Shown: positions 43,101 through 55,948 of the stretch, one piece after another
Layout of the letters: each line of letters opens with the position of its first letter
How positions within the stretch are numbered: position 1 is the first letter of the stretch
DNA from: Phoronis australis
Taxonomy: Eukaryota; Phoronida; Phoronidae
NCBI GenBank assembly: GCA_002633005.1
Contig: NMRA01000275.1
Span: forward strand, 103,336 to 167,335
Direction: 5' to 3'
DNA length: 64,000 nucleotides
Position numbers and translations under genes: made by a program
The notes under the pieces: model-generated
Seen by the model: the letters and a program-made list of their open reading frames with translations, nothing else
What the model was told of the DNA's origin: nothing
The model's database searches: none

Positions 43101-46100
43101 ATCTACTTACTTGTCGGGGGGCCGAGAAGTCGGGTTCCCCTTCCACAGACCGTCAGGGCAAAGGTTGTACAGTAACAATGATTTGAATAAAGTATTTGTA
43201 TTTCTAAATAAAGATTCAGCTAACATGTGACCATAGCACATAAAATCGAGTAATTGTTTCACAAACAGCTTTCTGTCAGCAAACACTGAATTAGCATGCG
43301 CTCACACGACCTCGTGTGCCCGGTAAATTACCTTTATCAGTTGCCGGCATCAAAAGCCGGTAACGCAGTGGTTTATTCATTGCTGGCTTCTCAACATTTG
43401 CACTCATGAATACTGCAAAGGCTTTACAAATTGTATCTAATGAGACAGACTTTGTTTCAGTTTTATATAAGCATTGGTTAGGATAAGAATAATTCATTTT
43501 GAAACAAAACGCAGAATAATATACGTCTTCATGGCAACTCGCCCGGCGCCAATCCCGACTTAGTCAAGAGCTCATCCGACGACGACTTCAAGGGTCGGAT
43601 CGTTAGGTTTCACAAGCTATCAGTTCGAACCGGAATACACGGATCATAAAATACTAGAGAGGTGCCGTGAACATACACAGGCAACGGAACGTATGGATAG
43701 TTCTTTGGTAAGCCGGAATTCGTAAGAGAAATCACTGTCGACGAAATGCCGGCCACAGACACGGAGATGTTTCACAGCCTCATACTTGCTATTAACAGCG
43801 TACCTTTCATTATTCACTACCGCGAGCCACTTCCTAAGCGTTTCGGGCACTCGAGGAAGTCGAAAAAACGATATACCCGCTTTCTTCGCAGCTTCATAGT
43901 TCGGACAAGCAAGAACGATGGACCGCAATATAGCGGCATTCACTCTGCAGATGAACCACTGACGTCGCTGCGTCGTTTTTCACATTCCTCACAGGTTAAC
44001 GCGACGCCTCTCGTCAAGGTGAGGTCCACGGTTTAAGAGGCGATGTGGATATAGACCGATTAAGACGGTAAAAAAGACTAATTAAGTAGGAGGGCATTCT
44101 CCTTTAAAAGTACCGGATAAAACTTCAGCGGCTCTAAAAACTTCTTGTCAAAACAATTTTTTGTTTGTTTGGACAAAGTTTGGTGAAATGATTTACCAAT
44201 ATGAAAAAACAATTACTTGAAAATTTGTCATATTAATAATAATCTTTTAAACCAAGTTATTTTAAGAGATTTTATAAAGGATCTCAAATGGACCATCCGA
44301 GAACCGCCGAGTGAAAAACCTTGAATAAAATTTATCCTTTTGATTTTGTCTGGTTTATTTTTCCAAATGAAATTGTAAAATAATTTCTCTAGTATTTCAA
44401 CGATTTCATCCGGCGGTGAGAGCAGAGAGAAGATGAACCAACTTTGAAAGTACCAATGACTTAAGTACGGTAATACGTCCTAGAGGGGTTAAAGACCTCT
44501 TTGACCAAGTTCTTAAAACATTATGAATCTTCCTGATTTTTCCGGTGTAGTTAAAATGAATCACATTTGATAAATCGATATGGAACTTAATCTCAAGAAT
44601 ACTTATCGAATCCGTGCTCCAAGAAAGTTTTTAGTCCTCACAGAAAAATCTGTGGTCGAGTCTCATGGATCCAGTCCAGATACAATGGGTTTTGTCTAGA
44701 TTGTTTTGTCTAGATTGTTTTGTCTAGATTGTTTTGTCTAGATTGTGTTTTAAGCCCGAATATTTATGAATCTGATCTAAAAGACCGAGAGAATTTTTTA
44801 ACGATTCATTGGAACCACCCAGACAAAGAACTGTTTCGTCTGCATATTGAATATTGTTCAGTTCTAGCTGACCAGCATTCAATCCTTTTATATTATCATT
44901 ATGCCGAAATACTATAGCTACAATTTCGGCACATAAAATCGATAAATACGGAGAGAGAGAGGATCTCATTGCCTGCAAGCAGAGCCAATCTCAAAATAAT
45001 TCGAGTGTAACTATGATGAAAAGCGCATAATTTAGCTCCATTGTTTAAAATATAGGCCCATTTGATGACGTCTCAACCAAAATTGAAGACGCGTAAAATT
45101 TCATGTATAAATTTCAAAGAAACAGAGTCGTATACTTTTTCCAAATCGGCAGTAATAAGGAGCCCTGGAATGTTACTTTCTTCAGTAAATTGAATCAAAT
45201 CATGAATAGTTCTTGTGTTTTCACCAATGAGCCTACCTTTTATAAAGCCCGCCTGACTACGAGTAATTAAATAACTGATTACTGATCTAATGCGTTGGGC
45301 AATGCAGCCAGACAAGATTTTGTACCTGGTATTGAGCAGTGAGACTGTTCCCCAGGTGCCGAGGAATTTTCTAGGCTTATTTGATTTTAGTATAATACTT
45401 ATTATTCCTTGATGCTGACTGTCAGGTAAATGACCACGATCATAACTATTATTGAAAGATTGCACGAAAAAGACTGATAAATCTGCTCAGAAGAATTTAT
45501 AGAACTCTGTTAAGAAACCATCAGGGCCAGGCGTTTTATTATTTTTCATATTTTTAAAATATTTAGAGCTTCATTAATTGAGACAGGCTTATCAAATTTT
45601 TATTTTCACAGTTATCCATTTTTTATAATTACAGTGACCAAAATCAAATTAAAAATTTTGTAAGGAGTCATCTTTACAGGTATAGAACAATTTATAAAAA
45701 TTATGTATTTCGGTAAGCAATTCTATTTGATTTGAAATGAAATTGCCTTGGACAGTATTTAGTTTAGTAATATTATTATTTCGCTTTCTAAGTTGGAAAA
45801 ATATCTTGATGGTTTCTCACCATGCTCTATCCATTTTGCGCGAGAACGTATAATATGTTTTTTCAGTTGTTCTTCTCCATAACTTTCCAATTCTCTATTT
45901 GTCTTATCTAGAAGTTCATCTAGCAATGGGGATTGGACCTGCTATGACAAAGTAAATAGAAAGGCTCATTTGTCCTCTAAATTCTTGTTAAAATTCTTAC
46001 TTTCAGTAAATTTTCTTTTTACAAAAATTAATAGTTTTATCTCTTGTTGTCAAATAGTCGATATTCAATGAAAATATCTGTTTTTTTGTTTCATGCTATC

Positions 46101-49100
46101 ATCAAGGTTGTCCCAAAGACAAGTATGGCCCGAGTTGTTCTTTGGTATGCCGCAAATGTGTCAATGGTGGAATATGCCATGATTCCATTGGACAGTGCGT
46201 GTGTCCACCGGGGTTTCATGGACCTTCTTGCGAACAAGGTATGTGCAAGTATCATTTGGAACTAATTGAATAATTCTGCGAGACCATAAACAAATGACGT
46301 TATGCGAGTCGCTCAACATTACTACTTGGCTGGGTGCAAATTCATTATTCTTTTTAAGATTATGAAGGATCTTGTTGAGCCAAATATCTACAAACTACAC
46401 ATTTTTGCTCAGTAAAAGCATTTTCTGAAAGTAAAAAGCCTGTAGAATTTGATTTTCGACTTTTTACCAATGTGTAATTAATTGGGTCACGTGATCATGT
46501 CTTTTTCGTAAAATTAAGTAAAAACAAGCGAAACAACGGCATCAATAACATGATTCAAATTTATCTGATATAAATGTTCAAGGTGAGATCTCAAAAACGC
46601 TGTTACAGTTTTCTAAAGTATTAGTTCGTTTTCGTTTCATTCATGAAAATCACAAAAGTCTTATTCTGGTAGCCCCTCACGCAAAAAATTAGCGTGTTGA
46701 AGAACAGTGCATAAATAATAGTATCTAAACGTTTCATATGAATCCAATTAGCTGTTTTTGACACATTAGGTCCTTAGCTCTATTTCAACCAATAAAGCAT
46801 AAAGATGGTCCAAGGTGATCAGTGCGACGAGCCTTCCTGAGCGGCATGTGTAGGTCTGGTACAACAATATTTTAAACTAGTTATTGAGATGTTGGGAGAA
46901 CATCTTATTCCAGTATTTAGCTATCCCTTATTCTTGATATAATGGAATCACAGAAATGATAATTCCACATTTCCCATAAATTTAACTTTTCGTCGCGCAA
47001 AAGAGAGGAATTTTCCTTGTTTCAGTTCATCGTGACGTTTGACCTTTCATTTGACCTTGACTTTGACCTTGCATCAATAAAATAATATCAGAAATGGACT
47101 GTCCGTCCCAGAAAATATTGGAAACCATAAATTTCAGGATCCTACACTGCACAAAGTGCAACCAAGTTAATTTCATTCTCCTAACCACATATAATAAATT
47201 TCGAAAAGAAAACTTTACAGGAAACAACATTGCAGGGTCAACTTTTCGGCAACTAGACTATATGACATGAAGAAGCCAAATTTAGACATTTTGCTGGAGT
47301 CCTGCATAACGTTAAATAGTTCGTCCTGAGTTGATTATAATTTATTAGTCTAGAACTTCGCACGTCGTCACATTTGTTCAAATAGTTATAACATATGTGA
47401 AATACATACACAAAATGTACCGAGAGTAGCGTACACGAAGTAATATCCCTCGAGACGTTATTTCGCGTATAGACCTCGGCCTTTGATCTTGGTCGATACA
47501 CGGAATAATGTCGCTTCGAATTCCTGAGATTTTTTCATTTTTTCCGCAGATTTTTTAAATACTTCACTCAGACTGTTCACGTGGCGGATCACACACTATA
47601 TGTATGTACTTGCGCGTTTGGTTGGCTGCAAGTTTTCTCTTGTAAAAGAAACAGTTTTAATTGTAAAGATTTATTACTTGAAAAGAGATATTAGAAATAA
47701 AAACAACGGTGACTTTGAAAGTTTGATGATCTAACACGCTAAAGAGTTGATACTGCCCTACCTTTTGAACTTTCCATGCCAGTGGTCACTGTTGAAGTAG
47801 TGCGGGAGGTGTACTTATACTAACTTGTAGGCGTCCATAGTAGTCCTATGTTGTGTAGTTCTGAATATAGTAGAATCGTTTTAGCGATTTCGAGTCAAAT
47901 GCAATGAGTGCTGGCGTAGGGTATCTGTTAATGCACATCCCTATCCAAATGACGCATCGACCGACACGTATAGACAAGAATGGACTACAATGTGTCGGCG
48001 AATTCTAGATTTGCTTTGCTGTCGTGATTGCATTTTTGCACGGTTCCGATGAAAACCATCCACTTAGCATCTTTAGGCAACAAATTATGGAATTGTTTCA
48101 AAATGGTTGCTAGGTTGGGTGTAAATTTACCGTAAAATTCGCAAGTTCGAGAAACGACCTCAGTTGCTTCAAACTTATCTGTTACGCTCATAATGAACAA
48201 GGCTGCGTCGTGCGCGACGGCCGCCAGGGAAACCAGACTAACAGTCTAATGCATTACCGTTCAACACTTTACTGGAATGTTTCATGTGGGTGAAATAAAT
48301 AAATCCATTTTAGAAAAATTTAGAAATGTTCTTCATCGTTTCTTATCGTTTTAATGTATCACTTAGGTTTGATCGCAGAGCGCTGAATTTATGATGGAAG
48401 TGCTTAACCTCATTTGTTTTGCGAATTCCCTGAAAGACGAATTAACCAATTCTGTCAGAAACTAATTGGAAACGTTTGTGAGCCATTTGACGCTTTCCTT
48501 TCAGCTTGTGGTACGAATACGTATGGAAGCACCTGCCAATATATGTGTGACGAAAATGAATTGGGAAATCCTAGAGCATGCGAAAAAAGATTGTTTTGTA
48601 TGAAAGATCCTTATGGATGCTCTTGTTACGCTGGGTTTAAAGGACTCGAGTGTATGGAAGGTACGTGATAGTCCAAACTAACTTGAAAATACTTTTGTTT
48701 TATACCACTTACAGTAATGAACTTGGTTTGAAAAGTTTCCTTCTTAGTCAAACTGAAGATGAGTTGCGGGCTTCAAAACATCTGGCTCTTGGTTTTTTCT
48801 TAAGATTCGACTCTACAACCTAGTTGGCTTGTCGTTTTATGGTCAGAATGCTCGACGCAAAAAATGACACGTCATGACAATAACGAAATGTCAGGTTCTT
48901 TACAAACTCAAAAATCACCTTTCATCGTAGTAAGGTGTAAGTTGAGATGGATTCTATAACGATAAGAGGGCTGGTATGAATCATAAGTTTGCTTCTTAGA
49001 AGAAAGATGGTTCAAAGAAGAAGGCAGACGTTTTTAGTGTCATTTTGATTAAATTGCGATTTTCTTGGTGCCATTGATAAGTTGATTATATTCCCCGAGA

Positions 49101-52100
49101 GCTCCCATTAAAGGCGAAGGCAACCTTTTTCCATGTCATTTTGAGCTAAAATTAGGTTGGTTGGTTAGCCTAGACATATTTTCCACTTAATTACAGCTTT
49201 TCGTAATTTTATTAATTACTCGTCCGCTACTGCGGAAGTGACGTTTTAGGAGGCAAGAATTTCGCGCCAATTTCTTTTCATACAGTCTGACAGTGAGAGC
49301 TGCCGAGTCAGTCATTGTTCTACCTCGGTTGTGTTAAGTTCCGTCGTCGTTTGCTTTCATTCACTAGTCAGTCAACATGCCACACTGTTGCTGCGTACCG
49401 GAATTTACTAGTTATCGGCTCACGCGCGCTTTCGGAGTACCTTTCCATCGCTTTCCGATGGATGACACACTTCGCCGTACTTGGCTCGTTCGTGTGAAGA
49501 ACGCAGCGTTACCCGTCCATGCAACGTACAAAGCAGTGGAGAATTACCGTGTGTGTGGCAAGCACTTTCTGCCCTCCGGTTACGAAAGGGATTTGTACGC
49601 TGAACTGATGAAGGTCCCTGCGAAACAACGCCTGAAGAAGGATGCCATTCCGTCTGTGTTGATTCCCGGCAGTGCCCCGTCCCCACCCGCCGAGAAGTGC
49701 GTTTTTGAGGCCAGAAGCTTTGCGAGCTGTGGCCAGTACAGTGATTGGAGCCAGTGGAGGCACTTCATCTACTGTCACCCCGCCAGCTTTTTTCCACGCA
49801 CTTCGGATTGTGTTTGACATCGGATTACGTCAGTTTGTAGTATGTTGGACCGTAATATGCTTTTTACATAGTCTTAATCAGAATGCCTGGATGTAAGCAT
49901 TATAAGCTCTCGAGGTGCACAGGAATTAAGTCTCAACGTTTTAGTGGTTGACACAATCTATCGTAATTGGCTCGTTCGTATCAAGACTGCAGCGTTGCCC
50001 GTTCGCGACACGAATGAAGCGGTGCAAGACAATCGAGCCTGCGTCGCATAGCCTATTTCTTACGGTCGGATTACATGAGGGATGTGTACGCAGAGACCAT
50101 GAAGATGCCTGTACTCAACATGTTTTGGAGACCTTACCGTTAGTATTTCCCCTAGTTTCTCTGCTCCGTCGCTACCGGTTGGGAATGTTCTTGATACGCG
50201 AGGCGTCGTAAGCTGAAGAGACTGCAGTGACACAGGCGTTTGTACATTTACCGCAGACAGCAACCAGGACAGCTTCACCATGTACGTCTGCACGAGGTTC
50301 TTGTTTTTGTAGTAGCCGTCTCCTGACATTTCCGGTTCACTGCAGGTCACTCAACTGGGTTTGTTTTATATTTATGTAGGATCATCGGAGAATACTCGCT
50401 GTAAGCAAATAATAGCTGCATTTTTAAATATACAATCAACGGATGCTCACAATGAATCAGTGCATAGAAGAAGCTGGCGGGGAATGATTCAGGCTGTGAA
50501 CGTCCCTTCCGTAGTGACGCATCCATAGGTAAATAGAACTGGGGGGAATTCATCGTCTACGAAAAACAAACAAATCGTATTTGCACTAAGAATGGTTACC
50601 TTCTTGTGTAAGTGTTTGGTCACATCTCATAATGATCGCCTGAAACTTCACACTATATTAAGTGTGACTTCTGTTTTTGCTCCTAATGTCCAAGAAATGC
50701 GCAAATGAACATAATTCGTAAGTGCCCGTGTTTAGTAGAGAACTCATGATCAATTGTATAACTGTTACTGGGATTTTTTCTTTTGGTGAGAAAACTAGTT
50801 TCATGAAAAATATTAGCTAAAGAAGTGGGTAGTTTAGATTTCCTTTCTTCATTTATTGTAGTAATGTGGGGTCAGGATTAAATACTTCAGAAACAAACTC
50901 ATCAGTTACCTGTGGATGTGGTCATCATAGCTGTAACTCCTTAGTTTTCAGCCATTTCATTGTATATACCATATAAAAGTTTTAATTTATTTTTAATTCA
51001 ATTTGTAAATTTGATTTGTAACACATTCATTTTTTAGTAATTTAATGTAACCTAATTTATTTAATTTAATTTATTGCTGAGAAAGGACCATGCAGTATAT
51101 TAGCCTTTGGCTAAAGCATGATTTAATATCTATTGTATTTTATCCTCTATAAATAAAGTTTATTATTCGTTATTGTTATTGTTATGGAGATAAATACGGG
51201 AAACAATATCCGCATTACATTCGACTGATTTAAAGTGTATGGGTTAAATGGCTGATCTTCAGGAAGAGAGACACGGCTTGTGTAGTATAGGTTATTAGAG
51301 TGCCCTTGGCTACTGTGGTGCTCCTTGTGGCAAATTGGACTATCATCATGGCTGCACATATATTTATCAAGGTCTTTGCTGGTTCTTCATGAAGTTAGGC
51401 ATAAAGCTTTCTACTTAGAAAAGCACCATAGGTGTTGATTTTTGGAATGGTGTGACAACTGCAGGTCGGCCTTACTAAATACTATTTTTCATTGATCTTC
51501 GTGAAATTTGGCCTAACGAGAAAGCACAACTACCGTGGGAATTTGTGATGCACGCTGTGGGACATACTGTATCAACGCTCTATTTTTTTCTTGTATAGTT
51601 TTTACTGCAGGCAGTTTGGGTCATCACTCGAGGTTGTTCAGAACGACTGACGGGAGGTTTGGTGTTGTATAGGGATAAATCGCATTTTAATTTCTCTTAA
51701 CTCGTCATATTTAAGGGACTATAATTGTACGTCTTGCTGTATTTTTAAGTCTTTTCAGCGTGCCCCCCTAACACATTTGGTGCAGACTGCACCCAGCAGT
51801 GTCATTGTAAAGGTGGGGCTACAGCGTGCAACCGCCAAACTGGAGAATGCAGTGACGGGTGCATGGAAGGTTGGTTGGGCCAGACATGCCAACTATTGGA
51901 ATCAGACATAGAGGACGGTAAGTACACAATAATCACACAAATTCGCCCGCACTTTTCCCTTCGCGACGGCTTCGTCCAAGCGGTGTTCATGACAGCCAAT
52001 GTACTAATTGAACTCACAACCAGAGTAGCTGGAATTATACGTAATGACGGGAAACGGCGTTTTCCCGGATTGTTTTGAAAAACCCTCGACCCCCACAACC

Positions 52101-55100
52101 CCCTCGACCCACGACCCTCTCGACCTACGACCTTTGGAAATAGAATATCTTTGCGCTTTTTACACACTTCATAACCATAATACCTCGCTGAGTGACTTTC
52201 CCAAATCTGCTTTGGCACAAGATTAAAAATAGAAAGTGGAGTAAGAACAAGATCTGAAAGAGTGGATTCTGAGTGTGCTAACGTTGTCACGGAAATAGTT
52301 CCTCGAGCGGCTACCAATGACCCTGCTCCACTGAACTTACGGAGAGACAACACTAACGTGAAATTTCACATTTTTATTATTTGTTTTCTGTTGTATACTC
52401 GTTAATAATACACTCCATGTAACGTTGAGATACGTTTCTAGTTAATAGTTTGTTTTTTTAAACTGTATTTATTGAAGAAATTACATATTCGTCGTTTCTT
52501 CACACCCGCCCAAAAAAGCTTGAACCTGCCATTCACTGAAGAGCAGACGAGACGATTACACTCTGGCGGGAACGACATTTGTAACATTGGCAGGACTTTG
52601 ATTTGATTTGCTCACGTTGTTTTTTTTTTCTGTTTTTGGCTTTCCGGAATCGACTCTCTTAATTGCAAAAAACAGGGAAAAGGCAGCCGAGCTCACGGCC
52701 AGACTCCGTTGGTCCTGCAAGTGAGCGCTTGTTCTATGTTTAGATGAAGTCAAACTTGTGTAGACTGGGTCGAAAGGGTTGTGGGCTATGGGTCGAGGGG
52801 GTCGTGGGGCTTGAGGATCGAGGGAGTTTTAGAACAATCCCATTTTCTGTGATTACTTTTGGTCTGAACTCTGGTTGCTAGAAATCTGATTTAAATGATA
52901 TGCTTCTAAGGTTCAGAAGTTGTTTTTATATGTAGAATTATTTTATCTTTCTTTCAAAGAATCTCCAAGAAAAGTCATCGAGTAGATTCAGGACTTGCGA
53001 GAGCGGCAGTAAGGGTGCATCTCCGAATCTTGAAATGAGGTTGCCTCGGGGAAGTGTTGTAGGTCGACAAGCTATATGACAAATTGTGTCGTCTCTCTGC
53101 ATACTCATCTGCCTATGAGCTAACTATGTCCCACTGGATCACACTAGGTCAAGTTTCTAGCTCCTCAGCTCGGTTTTATCATATATTAATAAAGTACAGT
53201 GCAATGGGCCCACATGCGCTGCCTGCACATGTCTGGTAGAACGTGTACCAGGTCGCCTGCAATTATTTTTATATAACTATGTAATAGCTGAATTAAATTA
53301 GTCATTAATTTAAATGTGTCGGGATTTGCATGTTTCTGTAAATCAACGTTAGGCTGCACTTGATAGACTTCGCGGGCTCTGCAGGGGTTATCGGGTTAAG
53401 ACATTTGATTGGTTTTCGATAACTTCTGAAAACATGTCTTACCTGGTTGACTCGGCGAACTCAATATAGTGCAGCCATAGTGCTCCATGATTTTGAGACT
53501 TTTTATATTATTATTTATTTACCAATCAAATGTAATCAACACATTGGCTGTTTCTGTATGTTTTGTTGTGATGCATTATAATGCAGACTCGTTGCAACGC
53601 AAAAGAACGATACTGATGCTGCCCTAAACCCAATTTGTGCTTGAATGTCAAGTGTTTATTAACGCAACATTGATCGCATGAAGTTGCCACGTAACACCTT
53701 GTGACCATTTTTTTCATGTTCACGAAGTTTAAATATACTAAGATCTGACTTGTCAAAAGCAAATAGAATGTGTGTTGTCAACAAATTTTTTTCTGGGGGT
53801 CTGCATAATTCCTTAAAATTTACATGAAAATTGAGACTTTAACGTGTGAATAAGGATGAAAATATACTTGTTACCAACAAAATTCCTGGGACATTCACGA
53901 AGGTCACTAAGACGAGGAATATTGCATGATGGTGTTCATCATTTCGATAATTAGATCCGATGAATCGTTTTCTGTCCTTCATTTGAAGTACTGACCCCCG
54001 GCCACCAGGTTACCACGACAACAAAAGCATTGACTACGGCGTTTCAGTATACACTGAGCATGATGGATGAATCCTCAGTAATCACCAATGCTCCCGTTAC
54101 TTCGACCTCTAAACCGGACTATTCGACGATGACTACAGTTATCGACGTTGTTGCCGATGGTGTCACGACTGGTACTGTTTTAATTTTTCTTTAGTTGCTA
54201 TTATTTTTTGTTCTCATTTGATCTTTTACCCTAAGTAGAATTTCATTTAGCAGGTTACTGGAGGTGACATTTGTTGATAGAACACGTGAAGCTGGTCTAG
54301 CCGACTCCTGAATAATCTCCGTCAAATTAATGAACAACACGAAAATAAACGTGTGTTGTAATTTAGACTATGTAGACTGTCAAGGCTGCCTGAGAGTGAC
54401 AGTGCATGTTTACCTTATTCCTTCATATTTTGTCAGGTTGTCCTTCATCCTAATTACTTCATTTAATCTCAAGGCATTAATTAAAATTTTACCAATTTTG
54501 TAACATGTCATTAATTTTTTAGTTTGCTTGTCAGATCTCACACTAGACGTTGCATTTCGTGTCAAATCGACATAAAACGTACATGTAACATTTGTATATT
54601 AAATAGCTCAAAACATTTTTGTCTTTATCACATCCAACGTGGCGGATCTGTAGGACATTTTGATTTCAATATCACTCATAAACGACCCCAAAAACTGCAT
54701 TTTTCAACTTTTCAGCATAGTAGACTCAAAGCTGGTCATTTCTAGAACGAAACATTGTGCAAAGTCTGACCATATTCTGTTTAAAGATGAAAGCTTTACT
54801 CGCAGAGCTGTTTAGTCTATGTAACGCACCCCCCAAGAGATGCCTCCAAAGTGGATTGACCAAACATTACAAAAGTTGTTTGCGACTTCTCTTGGGAAAC
54901 GTTTGTTTTAAAAATGAACAACAACGACTTTTACACACTCCTGCTGTTTATAAATGTTCCCAGAAAATGCTTTGTTTCAACTGAATGCCCATGGCTTTAC
55001 CTGACTTTATACGCTGTATTGCTTGACTATTTTTATGCAGTTTTGTCAGCTAATAAATATATTATTATGTGTGACAGTACTTACCGTCGTCATGGCTGAT

Positions 55101-55866
55101 TGGCAGAAAACCTAGGAAAATGATGAGTGACCTTGTGTTCAGAACATTGCATTTTTAAATGTTCCCACAAAGTGTATTATTTTGGCGTACTGCAATGTAT
55201 AATTCTAGACAAAATTTTAACAATGTAATTAAGTTGGGCAGATGGCATGCTTGAAGAATGTATACAAGATGTCGAATAATTACGTCTCTTGACTAACCTC
55301 GCAAATGATTAGTTGGTAAATTTCTGTCGCTGAAACGTGACCTGTATAGGGGTAGATCCCAGCGAATGGGAGCTCGCCGAGGACCTGATGTTCGACTCAG
55401 GTATCAGTTACACATAGAAAAGCATTTTGATTTGCAAACTAATATGCCTGGCTTCTTAGTATTCTGTCCCCCTTTTCGTCCACATTTTATTAGCGCTTCT
55501 TATAATTTTATTTTTAACTGTTCAAGTGATATATTTCCTCTTTTCCTCTGTTGTGAGTGACAGATGACAAATATACATTGCCCTCTCCTCCAATTACCAA
55601 TTCCCCTTGGTTACTACTGTTCATCTAGTGGAACTTAACACCTTACAATATGAAACAAACTTGGTGATACGTAGTAAGGTTTACCTGGACAAGATAGTCA
55701 ACCTGTATGTACAACAAGATCGAGATCATTCCCTGCAAAAAATTGAAATTGTCGGCAAGGGTATTTTTTGCGAACTTGCACAATCTAATCAATTGTGACG
55801 AAAGATCACTTAACACAAAAGAAAAAAATTGACACACACATCAGGCCTATCTTCGGCGTGTCGCTC

Positions 55867-55948
<82 letters not shown>

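Larger units (their letters stand above)
49112..50612 (+). mobile_element. Kolobok-like THAP transposon, copy 3 (right end eroded)
   Basis: Left end: TTAA (49108-49111), then AGGCGAAGGCAACC, matching copy 1 (AGGTGAAGACAGCC), with the same CTTTTTCCATGTC and GGAAGTGACGTTT subterminal blocks. The right end is placed near GGTTACCTTCTTGTG (about 50597-50612) by similarity to the inverted terminus; the TTAA there is lost. Holds two THAP segments (49377 and 49881). Confidence 0.6.

Noticed and set aside
43746-44036. Forward frame of 96 codons
   Set aside because: Complement of the THAP frame; the reverse strand carries the recognisable domain.
42456-44103. piggyBac element, because of TTAA
   Set aside because: The ends start AGG rather than CCY and the frame is a THAP domain, which points to Kolobok.
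51786-51917. Shorter EGF3 exon from the downstream AG
   Set aside because: It would lose the first cysteines (ACPPNTFGA) that complete the 8-Cys repeat.
51802-52353. Reverse-strand open frame of 183 codons, the longest in the window
   Set aside because: It is antisense to the EGF3 exon and continues into the 774-bp TIR element; it shows no domain and its openness follows from the two unrelated sequences it covers.
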